From Setaria digitata (lineage: Eukaryota > Nematoda > Chromadorea > Rhabditida > Setariidae), in contig RCAB01000972.1 of the NCBI GenBank assembly GCA_003640385.1, forward strand, positions 1 through 10,278: DNA of 10,278 nt. Reading direction: 5' to 3'. A program made the translations under genes and the position numbers. Every line of letters begins with the position of its first letter. Position 1 is the stretch's first letter. Below are positions 9,401 to 10,278 of this stretch, piece by piece. The notes below the pieces were generated by a model. The model did not search any database and was not told the DNA's origin. It saw only the letters and a list, made by a program, of their open reading frames with translations.

Positions 9401-10249
9401 CACCATTCTTCCAAGTGCTGCTCGTTTTAGCATTTTACAACGATACAACGAATCACCATATTTCATTAGGCGAACATATTCCCGCGCAATACTGAAATAT
9501 GCTTCATTTAGAAATTATCATATTAAATTTCTGCTTTAGTAGATATAAATGATCTGAATTAACAGGATTTCATTGTAAAAAAGCAAAATCATCGCTGAAA
9601 ATAAATACTCTTTATAAGTTACCCATCGATCAAATGACGAGCTGTATTCATCTGTCCCAAAGCTATTTTGTAATGATCCTTATCATACAAAATGTTCATG
9701 AGATCGGCATAAAATGGATGAACTTCCTAAAAAATTATGAGAAATATTTAGGATTCAATTCGTTTGATTTATCCAAATAATCAAATCGTTTTAGCATAAA
9801 GATTCACAAAAATAATCATAAAAAAAGATCTCGGCACCAAAGAGAGCTGAGAAAACAGAAAAAGAATAGAAAATTACTTCCATTTTCGGGAACTCATCGA
9901 TGATCTGCGTTAGTTTATCGTGTAGAATCTGTTGCAAGAATTTGATCTTCCGGGTATAAAATGATCGGATTCGATTAATTGCAAAGTGCCGATGAACCAC
10001 AGTTGGTGTTTTTCTTTGTGTTTTGGAAAGAACTATATCTTTTAAATCCTGAAAAGCAAATTTCTTCTTTTGAATCTTTTACAAGCTTTGTGCTCTTGAG
10101 TACAATCCAAAATTATACAAAATTTTGTTCTCTCAATAGCATATTTTAAAATCAACATCCTAACACTACAATAATTTCAATTATTAATTATTACTCACCG
10201 CTGCAGATGGAACAACTGTTATCTTTTTGAAATTGTAAACTGCCGGCAT
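6436..10249 (-). CDS. NOG1: Nucleolar GTP-binding protein 1 (NOG1/GTPBP4), 13 exons, complete
   Basis: GTPase of the Obg/CgtA class that, by family knowledge, acts on pre-60S particles in the nucleolus and nucleoplasm. Minus-strand exons, in transcript order: 10249-10199, 10048-9878, 9726-9623, 9491-9309, 9190-9043, 8848-8699, 8625-8428, 8010-7891, 7819-7672, 7554-7407, 7271-7175, 7033-6779, 6588-6436. They join in frame to 641 residues, close to human and yeast NOG1. The start is the ATG at 10249 ([17 protein letters not shown]), the conserved NOG1 N-terminus, with a splice acceptor 5 bases upstream. Residues 1 to about 168 form the helical N-terminal region. The GTPase follows: P-loop GFPNVGKS (176-183), FTTK switch region (201-204), DTPG (222-225), NKVD (290-293) and an STVTQEGV segment (322-329) at the G5 position. 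WEGHNIADF (about 443-451) is a NOG1 C-terminal hallmark, and the tail is K/R-rich, ending GKTNRR. All G motifs are intact. Intron 5 begins with GC. Possibly the first gene of an operon with RRP8. Confidence 0.97.
8011..8427 (-). other. NOG1 intron 7 (417 bp)
   Basis: The longest intron of the gene, from ATG|GTAATAT to CATCTAG|GCATGC. On the sense strand there is an ATGATGA near 8180, like a C box, but no CTGA D box follows before the intron ends, so no C/D snoRNA is called. The plus-strand frame 8130-8318 is intronic and not supported. Confidence 0.9.
8849..9042 (-). other. GC-AG intron (NOG1 intron 5)
   Basis: The exon before it ends TGG CAG and the intron starts GCAAGT; it ends TTTTAG before GTTATTGATACACC (VIDTP). 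Joining here keeps the conserved order YLRWQ-VIDTPG between switch I and the DTPG motif. No GT donor nearby keeps that protein sequence. CAG|GCAAGT is the strong consensus normally seen at GC donors. Confidence 0.9.
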
Positions 10250-10262
10250 TTGTTCTTAAAAT
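10250..10262 (-). promoter_or_regulatory. Probable trans-splice acceptor before NOG1
   Basis: The sense strand reads CATTTTAAG, then AACAA, then the NOG1 ATG. The acceptor AG lies 5 bases before the start codon, leaving no room for an ordinary 5' UTR unless an exon or spliced leader is joined there. The same TTTTAAG motif stands before RRP8. Cis-splicing to an untranslated exon beyond 10278 cannot be excluded. Confidence 0.5.
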
Positions 10263-10278
10263 GAAATAGGTTTAACGA

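Overview
The window looks like a piece of a nematode genome, most likely a parasitic spirurid or filarial-type worm, from a draft assembly. The DNA is A/T-rich, the genes are split into short exons by introns of 71 to 417 bases with GT...AG ends, and there are long A, T and C homopolymers and one N at 7353. Both recognisable genes have a TTTTAAG splice acceptor 5-6 bases before the start codon, as expected of nematode spliced-leader acceptors. Genus and species are inference only.

Right half (6436-10249, minus strand): a complete gene for NOG1/GTPBP4, the nucleolar GTPase of 60S ribosome assembly. It has 13 exons encoding 641 residues, and all exon phases were checked by hand. One of its introns is of the GC-AG type.

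Middle (3642-5921, minus strand): a complete gene for RRP8 (nucleomethylin), the SAM-dependent methyltransferase that makes m1A in large-subunit rRNA. It has seven exons encoding 329 residues. The exons reach well beyond the obvious open frames: the last three are too short to stand out, and two lysine/arginine-rich exons supply the N-terminus.

The two genes are head to tail, NOG1 first, 514 bases apart, and both serve large-subunit rRNA or ribosome production. That makes them a candidate nematode operon. The spacer holds an AG dinucleotide repeat and a 26-base T tract (sense strand) that leads into the RRP8 acceptor.

Left end (1 to about 1060, plus strand): weak signs of the 3' part of a third gene. 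There are two phase-compatible exon candidates (129-223 and 486-553), then a coding-like stretch whose best frame steps twice without a clean intron. It could be a real gene with sequence errors, a decaying gene, or chance.

From about 1060 to 3641 I see no gene. That stretch holds a 25-base C run, A runs and small hairpins. I found no tRNA, rRNA, CRISPR, transposase or intact mobile element, and nothing that amounts to a new multi-gene system.
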